A stretch of 64,000 bases of DNA from Cristatella mucedo (Eukaryota > Bryozoa > Phylactolaemata > Cristatellidae). The notes under the pieces are model-generated. The model had not been told where the DNA came from. It saw only the letters and a list, made by a program, of their open reading frames with translations, and searched no databases. This document shows, one piece after another, positions 48,601-61,300 of the stretch; position 1 is the first letter of the stretch, and the number at the start of each line of letters is the position of its first letter. The translations under genes and the position numbers were made by a program. The stretch covers positions 1,626,001 through 1,690,000 of the forward strand of contig WPIO01000018.1 in the NCBI GenBank assembly GCA_009760855.2. Direction: 5' to 3'.

Positions 48601-50579
48601 TGGATTGTATACAGTTTGTATGTAAACAAGAAGACCATTAGAAAATTTGCCTACGAAATATATCTCTAAACTGAAAGCAAACCAGGAGAACGTATTTAAA
48701 AACAAAAAATAGCAGGTCTCTGTATCATTTGTGACTTACATACTAGCTTGATGAAAAAAAGGCCTATCGAGGTAAATATTTTCAGCTTCTTAAGATGAAT
48801 AGTGGTTTTCAGATAGTTCAGAGATACATTGATATGCACCACTCCCCGAAACCCGAGCCTGGGTCAGTTAATCTGACGAGATTTCGGTGCTGCGGTTTGC
48901 CATGCGGGCTCGGTTGTCCGCAGCCAGCTGCCGAGAGCACAACCACAAAAGGCCACATCGTCGCCGATCAATAGCCGGCGGCCACCAGCGATCTGGTTGT
49001 GTCAATTTGATGTCATTGATGGACGACCGGGCTAAATTAGTCACAAGCTAATTCACAATCTAGGTTACTACTTGGTTACATATGCAGGTTTAAATAGCAT
49101 CACTTATTATCAAGTGAGATCCAATCGAAGAAGGAGCAGTTATAAAATATATATATATAGTGCACTTGATTTTATTTAATTTCCATTTTCAAGCTCGCTT
49201 GCACGAAATTTCTCGAGAAATCATAACATTTAAAGAAAACTGTGATAGGTATGTGGTCATGCGTAGCATGAAATCGAGTCAATTAACAGCAAGCAATGGT
49301 TCTGTCACTATAACCTATCTTATCCCAAAGAAAAATAGCTTGCAATACCTCCTTGCACTAAAACCGAAGATGATCTAACAAGGCATTTGGATGTTTTAGG
49401 ATCTAAAGCTGGATCACGCATTTCCACTAAATACTGTCAAGTTAGCGCGGCTGGTCCAATTTGAATGACCTGATAATTGCAACATGTGCCAAAACCAGCA
49501 CTTACAAATATACTGTAATTGTATCGTACTCGGGACTTGGGTAAGTTATAAAAAAGCAAAATTAAACGAAGAAAGAACGTCCCTCCCTGTATTGAATGCT
49601 GTGGGAGCAAAGCACTCAAGATTTCTCATCGGTAAATCAACAGGTCACTTGACGAGAGGTTGTTAAACTAAACTAGGTTCTAGTGGAGATTCTTGTTTCT
49701 CGGCCTTTTCTAGAACAACTAACGACGTCTTGTTGCACTGTATGTTTAGTTGACGTTTCTTTTATTGGTGTGTGCGATTGTTTGTGGCCGCAAAGTCGCA
49801 CGGCTTTGCTAGAAAGTGCTTTCAAGCAAAGATATGACATCGCAAGCCGAGATTTTAATTAGCAGCTTAAGTATCATCCTGAGAACTTAGGAAAGCAAAG
49901 AGGGAAACGGATGATGAAGCTCATCTAATAACTGAGTTACCGTGCCGTTTATGTTCAGCGGGCATTAGACGTAATGGATTTCTGTGTTGCTGGATCAAGC
50001 ACGGGCCAGGACTATTTCCAAGCAATGGGACACATGCGCATGCACCATGCAATATTCTTAAGAAACAAAATAAGACAATGCTGAAACTGAGTAACTATGG
50101 TAAGGAGTCACTAACCTAATAACAGCCTTCTAATTCAAATAGTTAGAGGCAATTACATATAATAATTAGAGTGTATAGTCATTGCCAAATGAGCCATTAT
50201 AAAGTTGAATATTTACCATGTAGGTCGAGTGGTATCCCAACAAGGACTGCTACCGCCCACTGAAGAATACGTGACAGCTAGCAAGCGATAGCTAATATGG
50301 GTGTGTACAGTCGCCTGAAGAAAATAAGTTAGATATACATTCAGTTCAGTCGCTACTAGGTCATAATTTAGAACGCTATGTGGAAATGTTTGAATTAAAT
50401 TTCAAGTTTTCTATTTATTTCTTTGTATGTCACTCCCTTAAATGAAGCATGCTATGTTCTGTCTATATCAAAAGCCGTAATAGGTGGACCAGCTTGCTCG
50501 ATTAAGAAATGCTCTTAGTGTTACTTTACCACACTGTCGTACAACTTCCACTATTGATGTAGTGCCAATAACCATGTCA
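45661..50579. other. intergenic desert with one GC-rich patch
   Basis: Nearly 5 kb of AT-rich DNA with no supported gene. At about 48,838-49,015 the sequence turns sharply GC-rich (segments such as AATAGCCGGCGGCCACCAGC). This could be a foreign or transposon-derived piece. A + strand frame at 49,160-49,378 has splice-like ends but no recognisable protein. Confidence 0.4.
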
Positions 50580-50945
50580 TTGTGTGCGTATCTTCATCTG
50601 TAACTCCGCAAAGCCATTCAGACTATGCGGGTGTTACGCAGGAGAGTTTATAATAGAGCACTCACAGCCTATGTGGCTTTCGGTACGCGTTTGGAAGCCA
50701 AAAGACTCTACTTCACACACAAAATAGAAGTTGGGTAGCATAGCGAACTCAGGAGAGCAGTTGAGGTTGTGAGTAGCCTGGAGGCAGCAGCTCAAGACCG
50801 CTGAAAAGGATGAGCCGTAGTCGGCAGTGGGAGGCTAGTTGTCGTTGCGTAAGAAATATGGGAGCGAGTTCTACAGTCTAGGACCTGCAGAGCTTTAGCT
50901 TCTGTCGCCAACGGTATTTAAGGGGAGGATTAGAACATTCTTCAA
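50580..50945 (-). mobile_element. family B retrotransposon 3' end
   Basis: TGCGTATCTTCATCTGTAAC and GCAAAGCCATTCAGAC match the family B terminus. It continues through the C-terminal coding region to about GGAGGATTAGAACATTC, where it is 5'-truncated. Many frameshifts. Confidence 0.88.
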
Positions 50946-52351
50946 GCTTGTTTAGTTTCGAGAATAGCTTAGATGCTGCCCATCCAATATGCTTTACTAA
51001 CTTATATATTCCCCTTGAACAGAAACTTTAAGTCTGTATATGCATGCAATTAGCCACTAAAACGTTGATGCTAGCTCCCTATAGCTTTCCGATCCTCTTT
51101 CTGCTTATTTAATAATATAACTTGCTGTAGCTTCACGCTGCTTGTAATTGCGGACATATTTACCTTCTCTCGGCAAGTAACCTTATGAGGCAGCCCTCTT
51201 TCCGCCGGACTTTTGAGAGGTGACTGCAGCATTTACCTTGATCTCTACCAATTCTTTGAATTCCAGCAGTTTTCTTCAGTAATTTTGTTAAAAGTTACAA
51301 AAATATTGACATAATATCTTCAGTTCTGTTACATCCAATGGGTCAATTCACTAAATCCAAAAGTTACTGGCCGGACACATGGCATTGAATCTGTAAATAA
51401 CCGTGACTTATTCGAAGCCATACGGCCGAGACGCGGTAATGTGTGCACTAGCTAGCATACAACGTCTGCCACAAAAAGGCTAACGTTACCCTTCTTAATT
51501 CCTTGCTCCATATAAAAAGCCAATTCATCGATGAGCATTATTAGTCCAGCATCACCTCACAGTGTTCCAAGAGAGGCTTGCCCCGTGTTTATGTTCAAGG
51601 TCGAGATTCGCAATTTAGAATGATATTGTTTATTAGCATATCCTCGTAAGACACGTTTTAGCAGCCGCCCCCAGTCTGTGCGGTCCAGGAGCAAACATTA
51701 TTTAGAGTCCAAATGGCTTCGAGTGTTTTACGTTAACGGCTTAGATTCTGACAGCACCCAACCTAAAAGCTATAGCAGTAGGAAAGGGTATAGTTTCTAC
51801 GAAACTCCCTAAATGCGCATACAGTAAGTCACCATTTTCATTCATATATCATAGCAACCGAGTTGAGAAATGAGCGTTATCAGACCCAGTCCTTTCCGAT
51901 AATGAGATAGTCTGGTATTCAATGACTGTTTACATCACCAAACGTAAGCAGCCAGCCCTCTGGCAGAAATCAAAAGGCCACGGCATGCAGTACTCTGCAA
52001 ACTGCCAGATCTAAGAGCCTCTTACGGAGTGGCTTAATGCTTCAGCCTCTTAGGAGGAACCCCTACATGAGTTGCCCAGGGTAATATAACGAGTATTGAT
52101 TATTCTAATTGTTCTGAAAATCGTGTCTGTGATTGGACAAGCCGTCGGCATCTGGAACACTTAGGCGGCATGAAACGGATGAGATTTGGAAAGAGCTGAT
52201 TCCAGTGTACCACCACTCTCGGTTTACTTCGGCTGCAAAAAGGCCTGCGGTGCTGATGAGGTTACCGAGCGTGAGCTGTTCTTCGACTTTATTTTCAACG
52301 TCTTTGTCCGACTTTCTCCTGCCACCTAATCCAGCGTCAAAACTGTGACAG
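50946..52351. other. upstream region of gene 3
   Basis: No TE is obvious. From 52,133 the + strand stays open for about 71 codons in the same frame as gene 3 (containing HETDEIWKELIPVYHHSRF) and stops at a TGA at 52,346, just before CAG|ATG. This may be 5' UTR, an N-terminal exon with a tiny intron, or chance. Confidence 0.4.
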
Positions 52352-55300
52352 ATGAGGCGAGCTACTCTCGACCAGAGCAGTTACAAGGCACTCATGTACT
52401 CACTTACAGTGTTCGGACTTTTCTTTCCAAGAAACGTCTGCAATATTGGCCCGAGAATCTGGATACCAATCATGCTATGGTCAACGACTGTGTTAATGCT
52501 AATAATGGCCAATTTAGTGCGAATATTCGTAACGATTTTCGATAGTGGAGATCGAGTGGATGAGTACCTATTCATGAAGATTAGCGCATGCACCTGGTTC
52601 CTCTTAATTTCGACGAATGCGATAGTACATTATGTCATGAGCTACTCAGATAAGGTGGGCATTGGTAAGTATTATACCCGGCTACTCGAAATTGAGTCTG
52701 ACATGACAGCCACGGAGGGCAATGGCAATACAGACGAAGGTACGTGGAAATTGAACTTTTTGTCCGTTCTAATCGGCTGGATCCTTATTACAGTGAACGT
52801 TCTCTACTTGTGCCCTCAATACATTGAGGATCGCAATGAAGAGTCCGTAAGGGTATTAATTCGCTTGTGGCCCGCAAATGCAACGACTGAGAGCGAATAC
52901 CAAGCGACCCGGTACGTAATGATCGCCACGTTAATAATCGGCTCGGGAGCATGGGTATGGCCCGGCGTGTTTATTTTTAACGTCAGCATTCACGTCGGAA
53001 ATGCATTCGACAGGTTGAATAGCCGAATTAAGAACGTTGTGCGTACAGACCCCCTCAGAGCTGCTCGGCAGATAGGAAACTTTCGACTTTTCCATCAGCG
53101 TATTAGTAGCGTGGTCAATGGCATCAATAAGTGTCTTCAGGTCAACCTCGGCGCACATATATTTTTCAACATGGTGCTGACAATAATCCAGCTGTATAAC
53201 ATAATTTCATCCAAGACTCTTCGTGACCCTTCTAATGGTGCTTTGCTGAACGCCTACATATTCTGGCTACTGGGTGCTGTTACAATGCTCAGTGCTGAAT
53301 TCCTGGCTGCATCAATATTGGCAGAAAAGGTACGGAATGCCTGTTAATATTTCTACTACTGCTAGTTTACTATGCAAGACTAATATGTGCTTATAGAAAT
53401 CGTAGAGAAATAAATTTCATTCTGGGCACTTTATTTGATATTTATTACCTGATATCACGGTACAATAAAGTGGTAATTCAAAATGAATGGGAGCTTGAAG
53501 CGAGTAGCTACAGCCCTGCTTCGATGATATATGCAGGCTAGACTGCATGTTATTGTGCTAGAGCAGAGAATCACTTATTTACTACTTATGAGATCACTCC
53601 CACTCCAAGCAAACTTACTTTCATTATTCTGTCTTACTGCTGTGGCCGCCAGTCACCATGCATTAAAAATTAATCCAGAAGAAATCTGACTGAATTTTTA
53701 AGCAAAATCGGAAGCTCAAAATCGGTGACTTACAGCTGGTGTTAAACTCTTTGGCTATGCTTGTCTGTTGTGAGCGTACCATTTGTCACATCACACCAAA
53801 AAAAAACTCTTTGGCTGTGCTTGTTTGTTGTGAGCGTACCAGTTGTCACATCACACCACTTCTAGCTGACATGCACTGGCGCCCAGTCAAGCAATACACA
53901 AACTTCCACCTTCGGTCAAACACCTTGAGATCCCTATATTCTTTGGCTCCAGTCTACCTATCAGATGTACCAATATAATATATAAACTTTAAACAACCGG
54001 TAGTTAACTTAAATTCCTTTAGAGACCTTGCCGTTAGTTCGTATGCTTCAAAAACCTTTACCTTTCTTCTGACTAGCGTCATGAAATCCCTGGACTTGAT
54101 CCCATTAGAAAGAAAACTACAAACGCATCTAGTGATCGCACCCTTTAGTGAATCATCGAGCTGCCACTAACCACACTTGCAAGCTGAGAATGTGATGTCA
54201 CCTTTAACTTAAATCATACTTGTTGTCATTGAAATACTGCTGCTAACCATTAGATTATGATTTGTTTGCAGCAAATGGAAAGTGCCTAGAAAGAGGTTTC
54301 GTTCTCTGAGGGAGCTATAGCAAGTAATTGAGTGCAATTTATAATATTATTGTTATTTTTAGAGAGCCTAATCCACTGCTGCCAGTCCATGATTACAAAG
54401 GGCACCAGCGCATTCATGCTTCTTAGGCACAATAGGGAAGAACTTTTAGTGATATCGCCTAGTCTGTTTTTTTCAATAATGACTGGATTTGGAAATTCCG
54501 AAATTTCCCACAAGAAATATCAGCCATACTTCAAATCATTCAGTAATATCTTGAAATATCTTGTAACCTCTGCGAGGTGCAAGTATTATTGTTCCACTAG
54601 GACCTGCAGAGCTAAAGCTTTTTTCGAGAACGGTCTTCATGCTGAGGAATGGTACAGCTGATTATTTGTCCGTACAGAAGCTGAGGGCACGAGGAGACTG
54701 AAACAGGTATAACAGTTCCGCTAGATATAGAAGAGCCAAGCATTGGCGGGTCTTGCGTGTCAGCGTAAGAACTTTGTTGAGTATCCGTTGATCAACCGGC
54801 AGCCACCCAAGCTCTTTTAGCAAAGAAGTCATGCGGTCAAACCTCTGGGATTTGCAAACTAGCCTTGCAGCCATATTAAAAACCAGCTGCAGTTGCCTAG
54901 TTGTTTTTTGGTAGCCCAGCCTTAAGAGACACACAATAATAAAGCCAAGACAGAACAAAGGAGCTAGTTAATAATAAATAATAATACATTCATGTAGCTC
55001 TCCCAGACAAATTAATCTCTTGCTCAACCCTTTACAGATGCTCTACAGGAAACATGATTAAACGATTAGTAGAAAACATGAGCCATGTCGCCTAGCAAGA
55101 CATCCCTATAAAATTATAAGTGACCAAGTCCGTTATCTTGGAGCATCACAATGCTATGCTTGATGTCATAGTCTCTGTCTCTTAATAAGCAATACAAATG
55201 CTTATTAGGCCTATTGGTTTTCCTTAAACAGCAGCTGTGCTTTGATCCACTCAGGTGATTGATTTGCTAATAGCTCTTGTTCCCTAGGGTTGCAAGTGAC

Positions 55301-58300
55301 AATTAGTTCCTTGAATAGATCTAGCCAACAGCCTTCGTCTCACGCAATACGAGAAAATAGAAAGCATAGCAGATTCAGGAGAGCAGTTGAGGTAGTAAGT
55401 AGCATGGAAGTAGCAGCTCAAGACCGCTGAAAAGGATGAACCGTAGTCGGCTGAAGGAGAGTAGTTGTCGTTGCATAAGAATTGTGAAGCGAGTTCCACA
55501 GTCTAGGACCTGTAGAGCTAAAGCTTCCGTCGCCAACTGTCTTTAAGCGGAGGAAAGAGACAGCTAATTTATTGTCCACACAGGATCTGAGGATGCGAAC
55601 AGGCTGAAACTGGTGCAGAAGTTCAGCTAGGTACGAAGGAGCCAAGCCGTGGCGGGCCTTGTGGGTCAGCGTAAGAACTTAGCTCTGTATCCTTTGCTCA
55701 ACCGGCAACCATCCTAGCTCTTTCAGCAAAGGTAACACGTGCTCACACCGCTGGGACTTGCAGACTAGCCTTGCAGCCATATTCATAGTCCGCTATAGTG
55801 GCATAAGAGCTTTCTTTGGCAGCCCAGCCAAAATGGAATTACATTAATCGGCCGGTGAGCTGAGTTTTAATGGCTATCACCACCAATTAATGTAGACAAT
55901 AGAGGATCACGTATTACAGGATTGCCGCCATCTACTAAATTGTTAGTGCTTATCTGAAAGGCATATTTACCTTATGCTGTATACGAACATTTTTAATAAG
56001 GCTGTGTTCTAAGGGTTTAAGATTGATTTGCTTCAGGTGCGGAAGGTTAGGAGGGGCCCACTGGACTGAAGAGATCTTTGTAATTTTAAGCTTATAAATG
56101 CATTTTTCTACGCAAGATTAAGCTACCTAACAGACAGTGGTGAATCTTGGTCGTTGAAATAATGAAAATACTCCTAGCATCCAAACACTAGCAGTCTCTA
56201 TACACTTTTGTCCTCAAAATATTATTAACTTGGGGTCAGTGAATCGGAGGTACGTATAAACAGCAGTAAAATTAGGAATTCCTACAATCTGTAACGATGC
56301 CAGGATTTTCGTCTAGGGCTAAGACCGGTTAAGTACAAGCAAAGAAAAAGGCACGAAAAATTAAATATCGGCCCACGGCTAAAGTTGTGACTAATGAAAA
56401 GCCTACGCTCATAGGTTTTATTAAAAAAAAGGGAAGGAGCTCGGTGCTTGCTGATGAAGAAAAATAAAGACACAATGCAGTCATCGGTGACCGTCAGGGG
56501 GGGGGGCTGTAAAAATAGGGGACGGCCCAGATCGCTGCCCCACTGAAGAGGAGGACAAGCGACATGTCTCTTCCCTGACTCAGCGTCTTCCCACGTTCTT
56601 GTTTCTAGAGTATGTAGATATATATTTGCGTATCAAACATGTTTGCTTTTACAATAGAAATTGGATGCTTGAATGCATGCAGGCCGATGCGTGGTTTCTT
56701 AGAAAAAAAATTAAAAATTAAAATGGGATTTGTATTAACACTACTTCCACTTCATATACTCAGTTGAACCTGGATCAGGATCCATAAAACACTCAGTATA
56801 CTACCAAAGTATCTAAACTCACAAGTCGTGTAACGTGATTCAAGAAAATGCTGACCATATCTGACATTTCTGATAGATCTTCCATTCTTAGCGGCGTATC
56901 TTATAATATATAGTAATATACATAACTCGTGTACTTTGCACAAATTCATAAGGAACGCAAAAGATAGAGCCCAATAATATCAAAATTTATCGGAATGTTA
57001 TGTCGTATATATTCGTGTAAGAATAAATGTGTAATTATTTAGTTATAGCGCCAGAATTGCAATCAAAAGCATGAATCTAATATGATACAATTCAATATAA
57101 TTAATGTATTATTTGCGCAATCTTAAAAGCAAGTTAAACCTCTCCTATTTTTCCAAAGTAATTTATTCTGCTATACTAATGTTAGATTAAAAACATTAAC
57201 ACATCACTACATTATTGATTGAAAAAATGTTAGCATACTACGTTTAAATTGGCAGTTACAAAGCAAGCAGTTATGCAAGCCATGCACTTTGCAAAGAAAG
57301 TACTGTCGAACAGTTAGTGGTAGCACGCTTAATAAACAATGAAAATGACAGGGTTAGAGGTGACATGTACGTAGTCCGCATGCAAGTTTAATTAGTGGTA
57401 GCTTGCAATGCTGCCACTATCATTTATAGGTTGAATCACATAATGCTTTTTAAAATAGAGGCGTTTTTAGTTTCTTTTTTAATGTGATCAAATCAGGTGA
57501 TGTCGTGACGCAAGTTTGATAAGCTTACAAACTGAAGGCAAGGGTCTCCAAAAGATTTTAGTTTTGTAAGAGGTATAGGTAAACAATCAGATTCCAAATG
57601 GCAGGTGCACCGATTCTTAGCCCAATCGGAGAGTAGATCTGAAAGTTAATCTGAAGATAAAGAGTGAGGAGACCTAAAATTGAGTGACAAACCTTGGATT
57701 TGATGAGTTGCTTGACTGGAAGCCACTGCAGGTTGGCGAGAGGTGGCGCACTGTGGCAACAGCAACGCTGACGGTAGGCACGCCTACCTGCAGAGTTTGC
57801 ACCAGCTTTAAGCAGCACCTGAATAAAGATTAAGTTCTCATGGGGCACTATATAAATGAGTCATTTTATTATATAATTATATTACCTGAGTGCACAGGCC
57901 TGTAGCCCAGCAAGCACTGATTTACAGAAGTCAAGACGGGATTCCTTAAATAAAATGCACGGAGGAACTGTTATGTAGCATCCCTGTCTAAAGTCACCCG
58001 AAATTTAGCAATATTTTTAATGCAGCTGAAAGCAAGCAGACTTTACTGTAGAGCCAATGGGGCAGTCTAGTGAAAGGTCACTCAGAAATAAGTCATCTAG
58101 ATTTTGTGCAGATTAAACAGGAGATATACTGACAGTGCCGATTGTAGACGGTTAAGGAAAAGCGTTTTTGAGACTGACTCGTGGCCACAGCAAAGGAGTT
58201 ATGCGAAGTACGGAAATTTATGGTAAACGGTACGTGGTTGCAAACGTACACTCATCGGAGGGTACAATTTACGTTGCTTAGAGTTAAGCAAGGTAGACCC

Positions 58301-61300
58301 AATTGAAACGCAGGGAGAATTTTTAATGTTGCCCCAACTATTTTTGTTGAGCTATTTTTTTATAAAATTAGCACCAAGTTTTCAAAGCCTGCGTTTTAAC
58401 ACCGATTTCGAAATGCACATCATGTGGAGAAAGCGTTTAATGATCGAGCGTAGTCACATGATCTAGTTTAAAGGAAGGCATGTAGCCCCAATCGTTGTCT
58501 TTCCTATAGCAGCAGGAAACCAAACTAAAACGTGGCATGCATTCTTCAATTTGTTTTCGCACTCAGAGCAACCTCAATTTAACACTAAACTTACTGGAAG
58601 TAAAGGTTGATATTAGGAAGAAGTAGTAAATAATATTTGTGAACATCATATGCAAAGTTTGGATATTAAGAAAGCATTGTATTTTAACTAAGCTCGATAC
58701 GTTTTGGAATATAATTTAAAGGGTTAGGAATTCATAAAATGCTCCTGATGAATACTTTAAATACCATTTATAAATTATGCATCGTGCAAAACTAGGATCG
58801 TGCAATCGGATTCAATTTTAACTGAGTATCAACAAATCTCGTTCTTGGTCTTAATCGGTTAGCCTTTCGTTGACAGTCTCGATGTGCAGCTTCGCAGCTA
58901 CAAAAACTACCCAGTGATTGTGGCGACATCAACAAGAATGACCTTTTACAGGTGAATCTAACATTTGTTTCTAACTTTAATGTACTGGTTCTCTTTTTCA
59001 ATGTTTGGGTGCTTATCGTTGATCTTTAAATTGATTACTGAATAATATGCTAAAGTATGATGAGGTTAAAGTAAATAGTTTTAGCAACATTTTGACGATT
59101 CAACTTGATAGGTATAAAAAGGTGCAGCATATGCTTGCTTTGTAGATTCAACTATTTCTTGCTCAAATTAGTGAATCAGCTGGTTTTAAAGCCATGGGAT
59201 TGTTTGTCATCAGCAAAGAAGTATCACTGGCCGTGAGTATCAAACTCAGAACGCTTGCCCTGTGGTTATCGACCTTTATTGTTTGGCCTATTTCCTTAAA
59301 CGAGGTGAAACTTAATTTCCACTTAAGTGACACCATAACCCTACGGGTTTGGCATTTACTCATGTAATTAGACGTGTTATAGTGAACTGTGATCATATAC
59401 TCAAAATTTAGTTGTACTCTTTGACAGCGTAATTATCTTTCAGCGAAATTAGGATATCATCTCCACACCAAGCCAAAAGATTTAATTATGGTCATATGTT
59501 AGAGGTTATCTAATGCTCTAGCTGAAAAAAAAGATCTTAATTGCTCCAAAATTCCGTCTAGACTAGACTAATGCTATCTAGCCTTGGATTTGCTATCAAA
59601 AATGGATTAGGACACTGCAGCCAGTGATGAATATGGCTGCAAATTACTCCAGGACTGCATTAGGTCTAGGTATTTGAATTCTTAGCCGATGGTGCTGTGA
59701 TGGTATCTGAACGATTGCCGGCTCTAGAGTAAAGTTCTTACTCAGATCTCTAATTCCCGATATGGCTTCGAACCTGCTGAGATAGAGCTCTAGTATAAAA
59801 TTCCCGTCACTAACATAGTATTTCTAATTAAATTAGGATTTTCATTTTGAGGTTCGATGAGCGTTGCAAAGAACCATTTTAACAGGCGGGTCCCAAACTT
59901 TAAAACTTGGTCTTCATAATTGTCGTGCATCCACGACTGATCTCTAGTGTCCGAAAGTGACATATTATACCCCGCTGATCTCAGCGACTGTACTCATACT
60001 TTAATATACATCCTTAACTATCCTTATCTATAAGCTATGCCTCTCGCTTTGTACTTGCTGCATGACTGTCAATTGGCTGTTTAATGAAATGAAAACTTGC
60101 CAATGGTTTGAGTTGGCTGTCTAAAACCTCCTAGAACAACATGCACTAACTTCTGCCAATAATGTGAGTTTAAGAGATCTATTATTTTTCTTCTCCCTAC
60201 TTTAAACTGGTTTTGCATTTAGTCTGACATCTCGCTTTTATCCGTTTAGAGATACTCACACATTCCTATAACCAAGCCTCGTTTGATACTAGTTAAAGTT
60301 TAGAAAGTTCAAATGTAACCAAAACTTAGATGCCAATTTGAAAGAAAAACTATTATCGAGCCGAAAGTATAGCTTGGCAAATGCAGCATGTTGTCTTAGT
60401 ACATCTTTGCCTACCTCTCTGTAGCAACCTCATCTTTAAGGAAATATAGAATTACCTATTTACTTTCTAAGATTTAGATAGCCTAAATACATAAGTTTTT
60501 CATTTTTCATCTTATCTTATACTGGTCTTTATATCCAGATTTCGGTTTCTACCCCGGGCTATATTATTTGAACCAAATAAATCTTTGCAGAGGAGGTTTC
60601 TTAGTTCTTTGCAATAACCTGTTTGCGGTTACTAAGATTAAGTAGCAGAATATCAGCTGAACAGTTATATATATGTCAAAATAGTCAAGTTTTATTTGAA
60701 TGTTAGTCGCATTACAATATTTCAATGATAAATAAGCATTTTCTAACTGATTCATACGAGAAATAATGCACATTCCCACATGATAAATGAAGACTTAAGT
60801 TAAGGCACTGAATAAAGACTAAATAAGATCAGCTAAAGTACAAAAACTAAATTGAAAAATCTTAAAACGGAAGTTCAAAGCCGAAATGAGTTATAATTTC
60901 AATTTTCCGTAACATCAGCACGGAAAATATCTATCTATTGGTCTGGAAGCTTACTGCAAGACTTAAGATGGCCGATGCTACTTACGTGAAAAGATTATCC
61001 GCAAACGCGGTAGACGCATTGGGGTCACATGGAAACTTCAGTAGTAAAATTCGTAGTATCCTTCGCCGGTAACGAAGAATATATTTCCTTGCACAGGGAA
61101 ATCTGAAAAAACGATAAAGTGCTAAGCTAAAAATCTAAACTACGCCAAGTCAATGCAGATATTGACAGCTCATTAAGATAGATTAAGATAGTAGGTGTTC
61201 ACGACATAAAGGCCTCGCTAACTAGGATTTTTAATTTAGTTAGAGGAATAGCTAGGCACTGAAAATGTATACACGAAAACAATCTTTCGGAGTCGAGAAA

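Noticed and set aside
49690-49720. TTTCTCGGCCTTTT, resembling the 5' end of U2 snRNA
   Set aside because: The match is only about 14 bases and the sequence then diverges from the conserved branch-site-pairing region, so no U2 gene is supported.
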